Below, in pieces: positions 7,893 through 15,567 of a stretch of 34,332 nucleotides of DNA. The position numbers and the translations under genes were made by a program. Within the stretch, counting starts at the first letter, position 1, and every line of letters begins with the position of its first letter. This DNA comes from a virus. The stretch is taken from the IMG/VR virus record IMGVR_UViG_3300027801_001331, positions 1 to 34,332 of that record, one strand, 5' to 3'. The notes beneath the pieces were generated by a model that saw only the letters and a program-made list of their open reading frames with translations, did no database searches and had not been told where the DNA came from.

Positions 7893-8087
7893 ATGAGTAA
7901 TGAAAAAGTAACTATCCAGACTGAATCGGGATTTGAGTTTAAATATGACAGGGAATTAAGTTACCTGCAAAACTACCAAAAGTGGCGTGTTCTTAATCAA
8001 CAAGAACGTAGTGCGTATAATGAGACACATTTGTCCGCTGAAGAAGCCGAGCAATCATTTTCACAACAATATGGAAACTTTAAATAA
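7893..8087 (+). CDS. Small hypothetical protein
   Basis: 64 residues from ATG 7893, which has a ribosome site TAGGTG at 7881-7886. An upstream in-frame GTG at 7884 overlaps that site and is unlikely to be the start. The protein begins MSNEKVTIQ, has a Tyr/Gln-rich middle (YLQNYQKW) and is hydrophilic, with no membrane segment or metal motif. It is the first gene after a consensus promoter. Its stop is immediately followed by the exonuclease ATG, so the two are coupled. Function unknown. Confidence 0.7.
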   Translation: MSNEKVTIQTESGFEFKYDRELSYLQNYQKWRVLNQQERSAYNETHLSAEEAEQSFSQQYGNFK

Positions 8088-8636
8088 ATGACAACTCATG
8101 CAATGATTGATATTGAAACATTGGCTACTAAGCCTAATGCTGTAGTATTAACTGTTGGCGGAGTTAAGTTTAATCCGTATAGTGCAGAAGAGCCACATAC
8201 CCCATTTAGTGTAAGATTAGACATCGATGAACAAACTGCTAAAGGCAGAGTTATTGATCCTAATACTATTGACTGGTGGGGAAAGCAAGATAAAGCAATC
8301 CAGGCTGAAGCGTTCTCAGATGAGGACAGAGTTTCAGTAACGGACTTTATTGCAGACCTTAACAAATGGCTAAATGGCACTGAACTTAAATGGGCTCAAG
8401 GATCTAGGTTTGATTATGGTATCCTTGAAGACCTAATTGAGAATAGTTTTGAACAACACAAAAATTGGTTCTTTTGGCAAGAAGCTGATAGTAGAACACT
8501 AGGACAACTGGTTCCAAAGGATCTGCGTAAAGACGATTCGGGCAATCAAAAAGACCTTCACTCAGCACTCGCTGACGCATACAACCAAGCAAAAGCAGTA
8601 CAGAAAGCATATTTGCACTTAAATATCACTGAATAA
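8088..8636 (+). CDS. DEDDh 3'-5' exonuclease (T4 DexA-like)
   Basis: 182 residues. The DnaQ-fold exonuclease motifs are present: Exo I with Asp8 and Glu10 (MIDIETL), Exo II with Asp109 (GSRFDYGIL), and Exo III with His158 and Asp163 (LHSALADA), giving the DEDDh set. The segment DPNTIDWWGKQ near residue 57 matches the Trp-containing linker of T4 DexA (TIEYW). DexA degrades ssDNA 3' to 5'; T4 DexA is 227 aa, so this is a shorter form. It directly follows the small ORF under the 7833 promoter. A role in DNA degradation or recombination end processing is inferred; a proofreading or RNA exonuclease is an alternative. Confidence 0.85.
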   Translation: MTTHAMIDIETLATKPNAVVLTVGGVKFNPYSAEEPHTPFSVRLDIDEQTAKGRVIDPNTIDWWGKQDKAIQAEAFSDEDRVSVTDFIADLNKWLNGTELKWAQGSRFDYGILEDLIENSFEQHKNWFFWQEADSRTLGQLVPKDLRKDDSGNQKDLHSALADAYNQAKAVQKAYLHLNITE

Positions 8637-8660
8637 TTTACCACTATTTGTGGTAAAAGG

Positions 8661-8689
8661 TTGACATCACCCCTAAAAGGTAGTATAAT
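8661..8689 (+). promoter_or_regulatory. Sigma70-type promoter P1 (tandem) upstream of the AAA+ ATPase
   Basis: TTGACA 8661-8666, 17-nt spacer, TATAAT 8684-8689, with the TAAAAGG flank before the -35. It lies in a 180-bp noncoding gap. A ribosome-site-like purine run (GGAAAGGAAG) follows at about 8711-8720 without a downstream ATG, which looks like the remnant of a lost small gene. Confidence 0.85.
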
Positions 8690-8746
8690 ATATACTTATT
8701 AGACAATAAAGGAAAGGAAGAAAAAGCCAATAAAAGCGGTAAAAGG

Positions 8747-8775
8747 TTGACATTGGTCCTAGAATTTAGTATAAT
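8747..8775 (+). promoter_or_regulatory. Sigma70-type promoter P2 (tandem) upstream of the AAA+ ATPase
   Basis: TTGACA 8747-8752, 17-nt spacer, TATAAT 8770-8775, flanked by the same TAAAAGG and TTTAG motifs as the other family members. It probably arose by duplication together with P1. Confidence 0.85.
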
Positions 8776-8784
8776 ATACATAAG

Positions 8785-8805
8785 TTAATAAGAAGGGCTT
8801 ATTAA
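8785..8805 (+). promoter_or_regulatory. Perfect 8-bp hairpin with an AAGGG loop before the AAA+ ATPase
   Basis: TTAATAAG and CTTATTAA pair perfectly around the loop AAGGG. The loop is the best Shine-Dalgarno-like sequence upstream of ATG 8817 but is about 19 nt away, too far if unfolded. It may be a translation-control hairpin, or initiation may instead use a later ATG (8826 or 8835) after CGGGG. Confidence 0.4.
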
Positions 8806-8816
8806 TAATAATCATA

Positions 8817-9884
8817 ATGTCGGGGATGACTAATATGACAAACATGAAGAAAAATAAACTAAACTATGTAAAGATTAAGGCTGGTACTTACCGTAAAAAC
8901 GATATCGTTGATACAGTATTTCCGATTATTAAGCCACTTAACATAGGTAAGAAAGGTGCGTTTATTACTGTAGACGGTAGTGAAGTAATGGGAGACCTGT
9001 TCGCTAGTATTAGAGTACTTATAGAAGATCCAACACAGGATCTAGAATATGTAACTCCTAGCGTTTATGCAGAGCAACCAAAAATTGACCTGAAGCCTAA
9101 GAAAGAAGAGAATGACGAAGAAGCTATTGAGCGTATCAGAGAACGTTTTGATATCCTTGATAGAATGACACATGCTGTAGCAGAAGGTACAGTACGTGGT
9201 ATGATTGTTAGTGGTCCTCCAGGAGTTGGTAAATCTTATGGTGTAGAAACTGTACTAGAAGATTACGATATGCTTACTGAGGTTGCTGGCAAGCCTGCAA
9301 GAACTGAAGTTGTAAAAGGTTCAGTTACCCCAATTGGTTTATTCCAAACACTATATAACAATTCAGAAGCAGGTAACATACTTGTATTTGATGACTGTGA
9401 TAGTGTGTTGTTTGATGAAGTATGTTTGAACATGCTTAAAGCAACTTTGGACTCAGGTAAGAAAAGAACTATTACTTGGAAGTCAGAATCACAAGCACTT
9501 CGTAGAGAAGGTATCCCAGATAGATTTGAATTCAAAGGTGGTTGTATCTTTATTACTAACGTAGACTTTGAAAACGTTCGTTCTAAAAAGATTAAGGATC
9601 ACTTAGCGGCACTTATGTCAAGATGTCACTACTTGGATCTTACAATGAACTCTATTAGAGATAAGTTCCTTAGGATTAACCAGATTGTTAAAGATGGTAT
9701 GCTTGAAGAATACAAGTTTGGTGTAGATGGTGACCAAGAAATAATTAACTTTATGACCACTAACCAAGAAGCTCTTAGAGAGATATCGTTGAGAATGGTT
9801 TTGAAGATATCGGATCTTAGAAAAATGGATCCTGCTAATTGGGAAAAACTTGCAAGAACTACTTGCATGAAAGGAACAATTTAA
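8817..9884 (+). CDS. AAA+ ATPase, MoxR/DnaC-like, replication-associated
   Basis: 355 residues from ATG 8817; ATGs at 8826 and 8835 are also possible, the latter with a GGGG-containing site upstream. The AAA+ core has Walker A at 133-140 (GPPGVGKS), Walker B at 188-195 (ILVFDDCD), sensor 1 (IFITN, 244-248) and a possible arginine finger at SR 268-269. Residues 1-110 form a separate N-terminal domain. It is not gp44 (no clamp-loader SRC signature) and not gp41. Similar ATPases are common in marine T4-like phages without established function. Strong tandem promoters and location among replication genes suggest an early, abundant product that remodels a host or phage complex. Followed by a two-hairpin terminator-like region. 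Confidence 0.85.
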   Translation: MSGMTNMTNMKKNKLNYVKIKAGTYRKNDIVDTVFPIIKPLNIGKKGAFITVDGSEVMGDLFASIRVLIEDPTQDLEYVTPSVYAEQPKIDLKPKKEENDEEAIERIRERFDILDRMTHAVAEGTVRGMIVSGPPGVGKSYGVETVLEDYDMLTEVAGKPARTEVVKGSVTPIGLFQTLYNNSEAGNILVFDDCDSVLFDEVCLNMLKATLDSGKKRTITWKSESQALRREGIPDRFEFKGGCIFITNVDFENVRSKKIKDHLAALMSRCHYLDLTMNSIRDKFLRINQIVKDGMLEEYKFGVDGDQEIINFMTTNQEALREISLRMVLKISDLRKMDPANWEKLARTTCMKGTI

Positions 9885-9909
9885 TAAGAAAAGAACTAAC
9901 AGTTCCCCC

Positions 9910-9946
9910 GGTGCTCGATTGTTAGTCATCCCCTAAATGGAGCACC
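9910..9946 (+). terminator. 7-bp hairpin after the AAA+ ATPase
   Basis: GGTGCTC (9910-9916) pairs with GAGCACC (9940-9946) around a 23-nt loop. It directly precedes a stronger GC-rich hairpin. Together they form a structured 3' end rather than a classic single terminator. Confidence 0.4.
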
Positions 9947-9948
9947 AC

Positions 9949-9973
9949 GAAGCCCGGATCCCCTCCGGGCTTC
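9949..9973 (+). terminator. Strong GC-rich hairpin, probable transcription end after the AAA+ ATPase
   Basis: GAAGCCCGGA and TCCGGGCTTC form a perfect 10-bp stem with loop TCCCC. The downstream sequence is only moderately T-rich (ACCTTATGTG), so termination may be partial, or the stem may protect the mRNA 3' end. It separates the replication block from the TonB receptor gene. Confidence 0.7.
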
Positions 9974-10004
9974 ACCTTATGTGTAATTAAGTACTAGAAA
10001 TTAC

Positions 10005-10032
10005 TTGACTTTGGCACAGTAAAGTGTATAAT
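10005..10032 (+). promoter_or_regulatory. Sigma70-type promoter for the TonB-dependent receptor
   Basis: TTGACT 10005-10010, 16-nt spacer, TATAAT 10027-10032. It lacks the AAAAGG flank of the replication promoters. Leader of about 40 nt with a strong AAAGGAG ribosome site before ATG 10081. Confidence 0.75.
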
Positions 10033-10080
10033 TACTTATTGTTGAAAGACAAAAATAATAACATTTAAAAAAGGAGAAGT

Positions 10081-11745
10081 ATGAACAAGATGTTTACTTT
10101 TGCCGCCATAATGCTATTTGCATTCCAGGCCCAGGCAGAGAATATAGAAGAAGTCGTAGTATATGCCCAAGAGGTTAAAACTACAAAAGCAAGTCCATTA
10201 ACAAGTACAACTTTATTTGAGGCAATAATGCCTGAGAAGACTTGGATGGCAGGTGGTTACGGAGCAAGTGCAATGTTCAGAGAACGTGGTGCTCAATCTG
10301 TGCATACTACAGTATATAAAAATGGCGTTCCAGCAAACAACCCGGGCAGTGGTTGGTACGATTTTGGACACGACATTACTAGTGGCGAAACAGTAAAAGT
10401 TATTAGTGGTGCAAACGGAGTTATGTATGGTTCAGGCAGTATAGCTGGAACAGTACTAATTCAAGACACTATTGATACTAGTGTAACTGCAAGACTCGGT
10501 TCAGACCGTCAGCAGTATATTAGTGTTGCCCCTACAAGCTGGTTCCAGTATTCAGACTTTAGCATAGAGCAACAAGCAAGGAATGATAACACTGAAACAG
10601 ACAAGTACAAAAACACGAGTGCTAAAATTATAGCAGATGCAGGAGACTTTAAGTTTATAGTTAATGCAGTAGATTATGCTTACGATTATGACAACTGTTA
10701 TACACCGGCGTTCTCTCAATCAAACGATTGTTTACAAGACGGTCAAAAAGTTACGGTTAGTGTGAGGAACGAATACTTTACACTAGGAAGAACAGAAGAG
10801 AAAGCAGAATATTTTACTGAAGGTGTGAGTACATATCAAAACGAAAGCAGTAGAGATTATTTCAGAATAGGCGACACTACAAATTTGTCGACACTACTTG
10901 AAGTAACATATGGTGTAGATGGTAGCAAAGAACAACACAATGAACATAGCGATGATAACTATGGCGTGTTTGTGAGTATTGATGCACAGTTTATTCTAGA
11001 CTACAACTTTGGAATTAGATATGGCAACGATGACCAGAATGCATTACGTTTTGGAATAGCTAAAGACCAATTCTATCTTAACGTAGGTACTAGTTTTAGA
11101 AAGGCTAACTTGTACGAGCTTTACGGTGACAGTTATGTAGATGCTAATGAAAGTTTAATGCCAGAAGAAGGAACAGGCTATGAGATTGGTTTTGGTGCTT
11201 TAAGTTTATTTAGATATGACTTTGAAGAATCAATTGAGTATACTCCTGGCTATAGTACTATAATGCCTATTGCAAATGCGACTGATGTAGTTGACGATGT
11301 TATAGAAATGGAACCGACTAGTAGTACTAGTATATGGACTAATGCAAAGTATTACAATGCAGGCAGTTACTCTACACAGGGTGTTAGATTCTCTAATAAC
11401 TTTGGCCCAGTAAGTGTTATGATAAAATATAATGATTCGGACAAGCCACGTGTGGCACAGTATGTCACAGTTATAACATATAAAAAGATGTGGAAAGAAG
11501 TAGCATACAAAGTAAGGTATGTAGGATCGTTTGACAGGACACCTGGTATGTATGATATACTTCCAGCTGGACAAGAATATTTAGACGACCTTAAGAAGCT
11601 AAACTTTTATGCAGTAAAAAAACTTCCTAATAACACCACAGTTTCTTTCACAGCATTAAACTTAACAAACGAACAAGCAGAGGTTCTTCCTTATTATAAT
11701 AATAAAGGCAGAGAATTTAACTTGACAATTCAGTACAACTGGTAG
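10081..11745 (+). CDS. Phage-encoded TonB-dependent outer-membrane receptor
   Basis: 554 residues. Residues 1-19 are a Sec signal peptide (hydrophobic FAAIMLFAF, cleavage AQA|E). A TonB-box-like segment follows (EEVVVYA, 23-29). The plug domain (about 35-135) has the family landmarks in order: FRERG (66-70), KNGVP (80-84), VKVISG (105-110) and YGSGSIAG (116-123). The rest is rich in alternating aromatic/polar beta strands, and the final residue is Trp after FNLTIQYN, the usual signal for barrel insertion by BAM. At 554 aa it is shorter than most such receptors (600-900). Such proteins take up iron-siderophores, cobalamin or sugars; the substrate is not readable. It has its own promoter and strong ribosome site, so it is expressed separately. 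A nutrient-uptake gene, a decoy for other phages, or a receptor-altering protein are all possible. Confidence 0.85.
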   Translation: MNKMFTFAAIMLFAFQAQAENIEEVVVYAQEVKTTKASPLTSTTLFEAIMPEKTWMAGGYGASAMFRERGAQSVHTTVYKNGVPANNPGSGWYDFGHDITSGETVKVISGANGVMYGSGSIAGTVLIQDTIDTSVTARLGSDRQQYISVAPTSWFQYSDFSIEQQARNDNTETDKYKNTSAKIIADAGDFKFIVNAVDYAYDYDNCYTPAFSQSNDCLQDGQKVTVSVRNEYFTLGRTEEKAEYFTEGVSTYQNESSRDYFRIGDTTNLSTLLEVTYGVDGSKEQHNEHSDDNYGVFVSIDAQFILDYNFGIRYGNDDQNALRFGIAKDQFYLNVGTSFRKANLYELYGDSYVDANESLMPEEGTGYEIGFGALSLFRYDFEESIEYTPGYSTIMPIANATDVVDDVIEMEPTSSTSIWTNAKYYNAGSYSTQGVRFSNNFGPVSVMIKYNDSDKPRVAQYVTVITYKKMWKEVAYKVRYVGSFDRTPGMYDILPAGQEYLDDLKKLNFYAVKKLPNNTTVSFTALNLTNEQAEVLPYYNNKGREFNLTIQYNW

Positions 11746-11751
11746 TATAAT
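11722..11751 (+). promoter_or_regulatory. Sigma70-type promoter for uvsW inside the receptor 3' end
   Basis: TTGACA 11722-11727, 18-nt spacer, TATAAT 11746-11751. The -35 and spacer lie in the last codons of the TonB receptor. The -10 ends 5 nt before the uvsW ATG, predicting a leaderless or near-leaderless mRNA. Confidence 0.75.
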
Positions 11752-11756
11752 AACTT

Positions 11757-13214
11757 ATGCCTAAATGTGTTCTAGAGATTCGCGACGAAGTTAACGTAAA
11801 GTTTGCAGGATTAGATCCAGCAACAAGACGTAAGATTTCAGATGCGGCAAAATATTTTTTACCTTACGCCTACCACATGCCAGCTTATAAACTTGGCAGG
11901 TGGGATGGGTGTGTTAGGTATTGTGATATTGGCGGTAGAACATATATGAACTTATTGGATAGATTATTACCCATAGTTCAAGACTGCGGATACAGTGTTG
12001 AAGTAGATGACCAGAGGAACAAATGGCAATTTGCATTTGAGCCTATAACAGAGTTAAGATATGAAAACACTACGTGGCCCAAAGGTCATCCAGCAGAAGG
12101 CTCGCCTGTAATACTAAGGGATTATCAAGTAGAAGTTATTAATAACTTTTTACAGAATCCACAGAGTTTACAGCAAGTGGCTACAGGCGCCGGTAAGACG
12201 CTCATAACAGCCGCCTTAAGCGATATGTGTGAGCCATATGGGCGTAGTATAGTTATTGTTCCTAATAAGGACTTAGTAGTACAAACAGAAAGAGACTATA
12301 AGAATTTAGGTCTTGATGTGGGAGTACTATTTGGTGATAGGAAACAGTATGACAAAACTCATACTATTTGTACATGGCAGAGTTTAGCAGTATTAGAAAA
12401 GAAAAGTAAAAAGTTTGAAGCAGACTTTCCTATAGACCAGTTCTTAGATGGAGTAGTTTGTATTATGGTAGATGAAGTACACAAGGCAAAAGCTGATGTA
12501 CTTCAGAAACTATTAGGAGGAGTGTTTGCTAATGTTCCAATCCGTTGGGGATTAACAGGCACAATACCACAAGATGAACACGAAGCAGTTGGGTGTACTT
12601 GTTGCTTAGGGCCAGTTACTGGAAGTTTAAGTAGTAAAGAGTTACAAGACAGAGGCGTCCTAGCAGACCTGGATATTAACGTTCTACAGATGCAAGACGG
12701 TGTGCAAGGGTTTACTGGATATGCACAAGAATTAAAATGGCTAGTAACAGACCCTAAACGTATAGACCACTTGTCGTCGATTATTAATGGATTAGCCGAT
12801 AACGGCAATACATTAGTTCTAATTGACAGACTTGCAACAGGCGAAATGTTTAAAGAAAGAAATCCTGAATGGGCGTTTATATCAGGTGCAATGAAAGTGA
12901 AAGACAGGCAAGAAGAATATGCTGAAGTATCCGATATGGATAATAAAGTAATTGTAGCAACTTACGGAGTTGCCGCAGTTGGAATTAACATACCTAGAAT
13001 CTTTAATCTTGTAATGGTAGAACCAGGCAAGAGTTTTGTTAGGGTAATTCAGAGTATTGGCAGAGGAATCCGTAAAGCAGAAGACAAGGACTATTTACAG
13101 GTAATTGATGTAACTAGTAATTTAAAATATAGTAAACGTCATTTGACAAAAAGGAAAGCCTTTTATAAAGAGCAATCTTTCAAATTTCAAGTTACCAAAG
13201 TGGAGTATAAATGA
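11757..13214 (+). CDS. uvsW: UvsW-like SF2 DNA/RNA helicase
   Basis: ATP-dependent helicase that unwinds R-loops and branched recombination intermediates and helps switch T4 from origin to recombination-dependent replication. 485 residues (T4 UvsW about 500). The N-terminal 100 residues match the UvsW accessory domain. The helicase core has motif Q/RDYQ at 121-124, Walker A ATGAGKT (142-148), DEVH box (239-242), motif III LTGTIP (266-271), and motif VI QSIGRGIRK near residue 440. No ribosome site precedes ATG 11757; the promoter -10 is 5 nt upstream. The stop overlaps the next gene (start 13211). Confidence 0.93.
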   Translation: MPKCVLEIRDEVNVKFAGLDPATRRKISDAAKYFLPYAYHMPAYKLGRWDGCVRYCDIGGRTYMNLLDRLLPIVQDCGYSVEVDDQRNKWQFAFEPITELRYENTTWPKGHPAEGSPVILRDYQVEVINNFLQNPQSLQQVATGAGKTLITAALSDMCEPYGRSIVIVPNKDLVVQTERDYKNLGLDVGVLFGDRKQYDKTHTICTWQSLAVLEKKSKKFEADFPIDQFLDGVVCIMVDEVHKAKADVLQKLLGGVFANVPIRWGLTGTIPQDEHEAVGCTCCLGPVTGSLSSKELQDRGVLADLDINVLQMQDGVQGFTGYAQELKWLVTDPKRIDHLSSIINGLADNGNTLVLIDRLATGEMFKERNPEWAFISGAMKVKDRQEEYAEVSDMDNKVIVATYGVAAVGINIPRIFNLVMVEPGKSFVRVIQSIGRGIRKAEDKDYLQVIDVTSNLKYSKRHLTKRKAFYKEQSFKFQVTKVEYK

Positions 13215-13714
13215 AAATATTAACAGTTGAGAATACCGTATTTGAAATAGACCAAGTTCCGGATCAGATAGATGATGTCCGGTTTGCCATATTTGATACT
13301 ACAGATCCGACGTTTATGGATTACTATTTCCTACCCCTCATATTCCTAGAGAGTTTTTATGCTCCAGCAATATGTTTACAAATCGGCGAACACAATATTC
13401 AAATGCCGATGGATTGGAGTATAGCAATCACAGATGAAGATTTAACTGGCGTGGAAGTTATTCCATTAACTAGTTTAAACAATAGGGGTTTTTTAACAGT
13501 GGCATTAAACCCACTAAGCGGATCACTATTGTCAGCAGAAGAAATTAAAATTACAAATATCTTTCAAGATGTTAAGTGGTTCTTTCCGAAGCTAAAAAAT
13601 GGACACATGTTAATTGTACCTCTAGAAGATGGGCACAATCCTAAGTGTGTCATGTTTGTTAAAGAAGCAAATAAAATACCACATGAAATAGATATTGGTC
13701 AGTTAATTGACTAG
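13211..13714 (+). CDS. Conserved hypothetical protein
   Basis: 167 residues; the start overlaps the uvsW stop (ATGA), so translation is coupled. Predicted mixed alpha/beta, mildly acidic, with a hydrophobic aromatic stretch around residues 38-55 (FMDYYFLPLIFLESFYA) that looks like a buried core rather than a membrane helix. The second half has WFFPKLKNGHMLIVPLED. No catalytic motif was seen. Located between uvsW and an acidic protein. I do not recognise the family; association with DNA metabolism rests only on its neighbours. Confidence 0.75.
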   Translation: MKILTVENTVFEIDQVPDQIDDVRFAIFDTTDPTFMDYYFLPLIFLESFYAPAICLQIGEHNIQMPMDWSIAITDEDLTGVEVIPLTSLNNRGFLTVALNPLSGSLLSAEEIKITNIFQDVKWFFPKLKNGHMLIVPLEDGHNPKCVMFVKEANKIPHEIDIGQLID

Positions 13715-13723
13715 GAGGCTCAA

Positions 13724-14476
13724 ATGAGTTTAGATAAAGATATAGAAAAAATGACGCAGAAACTGAAAGGTAAAAAAAGGCGTTTTAGAATTGAAGCAGG
13801 ATACCGAGGCGGCGAAGTAACTATTGGCACAGTTAGTACAGGCTTTGTGGATCAATTTATAAAACCAGAAGACGGCGATGGCGACTTGATAGATTACGTT
13901 ACCAGTTTTGACTGGGATGAAGTAGACGAGTCAATACCAGTACCATATAAAGACTTTGAATCGTGGACAGAAACAACTGATATTGAACACTTAAATGGCG
14001 CATACGCTGACGGGCAGTGGAGTTACGAAGAAGTTCCTGCAGATGGTAGCGACGATTATGCGTATGAAACTGTAATTGATTTTGATGCTTATCATTTGTA
14101 TGGCAGAGAAGCATATATGGATGATAAGAAGCCAGAAGACATGACCAATTATAAACCAGTGTTACAATTTCACAGTGGTGAGAAAGGTGGATTTGGTTCT
14201 TGGTTTGTTGAGGTAATTGGCGAAGATTTTAACCCTAAGAAAGTAGCATTCAGTTCTGTTGAATCTGATGTAGCTGAAATAGTCGATGACATGTGGTATG
14301 ACAAAGAATTAATTGACAAAGATTATGATAATTGTGATACCACTGGTAAAGGGTACTATGCAAGTGTAGGTTACATGAATATGAAATGGCATGACTCGGA
14401 TGAAAAATACACTGAAGAGTATTTTACAGAAAATGAAATTTGGGAATGTTACGAGGATGAACTGGTAGATGAGTAG
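13724..14476 (+). CDS. Acidic hypothetical protein, possible DNA mimic or host-takeover factor
   Basis: 250 residues with an extreme excess of Asp/Glu over Lys/Arg and many Tyr/Trp. The first 22 residues are basic (KLKGKKRRFRIE); the rest is acidic throughout. Repeated D/E-x-Y patterns recur in the second half, and the protein ends with ECYEDELVDE. A good ribosome site (AGGAGG) lies before ATG 13724. Its end overlaps the apt start by 8 bp. High acidity with spaced aromatics is typical of DNA-mimic proteins, but this is inference from composition only, and no family is recognised. Confidence 0.75.
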   Translation: MSLDKDIEKMTQKLKGKKRRFRIEAGYRGGEVTIGTVSTGFVDQFIKPEDGDGDLIDYVTSFDWDEVDESIPVPYKDFESWTETTDIEHLNGAYADGQWSYEEVPADGSDDYAYETVIDFDAYHLYGREAYMDDKKPEDMTNYKPVLQFHSGEKGGFGSWFVEVIGEDFNPKKVAFSSVESDVAEIVDDMWYDKELIDKDYDNCDTTGKGYYASVGYMNMKWHDSDEKYTEEYFTENEIWECYEDELVDE

Positions 14477-15023
14477 TTATAATATTAATTTAAAAGATAA
14501 TATTAGAACAGTTTCGGGATTTCCAAAAGCAGGCATTGAATTTAGAGATATTACAAGTCTGCTAGAAAACCCGGAAGCATTTAACAAGTCGCTGTTAGAG
14601 TTAACTTCTCTCACAATGAATTTTAAGGCAACTAAACTTATTGGCATTGAAAGTAGAGGGTTTGTATTTGGTGCGCCTATTGCCAGAGATTTAGACTTGC
14701 CTTTTATAATGGCTCGTAAGCCTGGTAAGTTGCCCGGTAAGATATATAGGAAAGATTACGAACTAGAATACGGTACTGCAAGTTTAAACATACAATGCAG
14801 TACAGACATGGTTCCACACGACAACGTAGTAATTATAGACGACTTAATTGCTACAGGCGGCACAGCAATAGCGTGTGCCGACATTGTACATGAACATTTT
14901 GCTGTACCAAAAGAAAATATTTTAATTTTAGCACTAATAAACTTGCCCACACTTAAAGGAAGTGCTATAATAGAACAACATGGATACAGCGTAAACACAC
15001 TAATCGAATTTGAAGGTGAATAA
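14469..15023 (+). CDS. apt: Adenine phosphoribosyltransferase
   Basis: Converts adenine + PRPP to AMP + PPi (purine salvage, cytoplasm). 184 residues, normal APT length. The PRPP-binding signature is at 120-133 (VVIIDDLIATGGTA). The APT N-terminal block FPKAGIEFRDIT (18-29) and the IGIESRGFVFGAP segment (58-70) are also present. The start overlaps the preceding gene and the end overlaps an MTA/SAH nucleosidase, the enzyme that releases adenine. The pair would turn methylthioadenosine or S-adenosylhomocysteine adenine into AMP. A phage-encoded salvage step supplying nucleotides is the likely role. Confidence 0.92.
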   Translation: MSSYNINLKDNIRTVSGFPKAGIEFRDITSLLENPEAFNKSLLELTSLTMNFKATKLIGIESRGFVFGAPIARDLDLPFIMARKPGKLPGKIYRKDYELEYGTASLNIQCSTDMVPHDNVVIIDDLIATGGTAIACADIVHEHFAVPKENILILALINLPTLKGSAIIEQHGYSVNTLIEFEGE

Positions 15024-15567
15024 TATCAAAGATATAATTTTAATAGCATTGGAGCAAGAAGCTCCTGCGATGGCTACATGGGAAAACGTTTTCTTTACTG
15101 GAGTAGGTAAAGTTAATGCAAGTATGACAGCGGCAAAGTTAGTAGAAAGATACAAGCCACAACGTGTATGGAACTTTGGAACAGCCGGAGGTATTAACTT
15201 ACACGAACCGGGAATACATAAAGTTGGAGTAGTTGTCCAACGTGATATGAAATGTACACAAATGGGTATACCATTAGGCGAGACACCTTTCGAACCAAAC
15301 AGCAGAGCAATACTTATCGGTGAAGGCATCTCTTGTAGTACTGGAGATGATTTTGTTACAGATCCTAAATTAGAAATACCTACGGACATAGTTGAAATGG
15401 AAGCCTATGCAATTGCAAAGGTTTGTAAAAATGAAGCAGTGGATTTTCACTGTTATAAATACATCAGCGATACTGCAGACGAAGATGCCGGATCTACATG
15501 GGCTGAAAATATTGCTAATGGCGAGGAACACTTTATAAAAATATACAAGGATTATCATGGCGGCTAA
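15010..15567 (+). CDS. MTA/SAH nucleosidase-like (MTAN/Pfs family)
   Basis: Hydrolyses 5'-methylthioadenosine and S-adenosylhomocysteine to adenine plus the thioribose product. 185 residues from a TTG at 15010; GTG 15016 is an alternative, and no ATG is available near the domain start. Compared with E. coli MTAN (232 aa) it is shortened but keeps the key residues: the general-acid-region Glu17 (ALEQEAP), the ribose-binding Met130-Glu131 (VEMEAYA) and the catalytic Asp154 (YISDTAD). The glycine-rich FGTAGG block (56-61) is also kept. It overlaps apt by 14 bp, so adenine release and capture are co-translated. Its end overlaps the next gene by 11 bp. Confidence 0.82.
   Translation: MKVNNIKDIILIALEQEAPAMATWENVFFTGVGKVNASMTAAKLVERYKPQRVWNFGTAGGINLHEPGIHKVGVVVQRDMKCTQMGIPLGETPFEPNSRAILIGEGISCSTGDDFVTDPKLEIPTDIVEMEAYAIAKVCKNEAVDFHCYKYISDTADEDAGSTWAENIANGEEHFIKIYKDYHGG

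Noticed and set aside
15454-15461. TATAAATA inside the nucleosidase gene as a late promoter
   Set aside because: It is within codons for the conserved YKYISD segment, with no gene start suitably downstream; probably chance.
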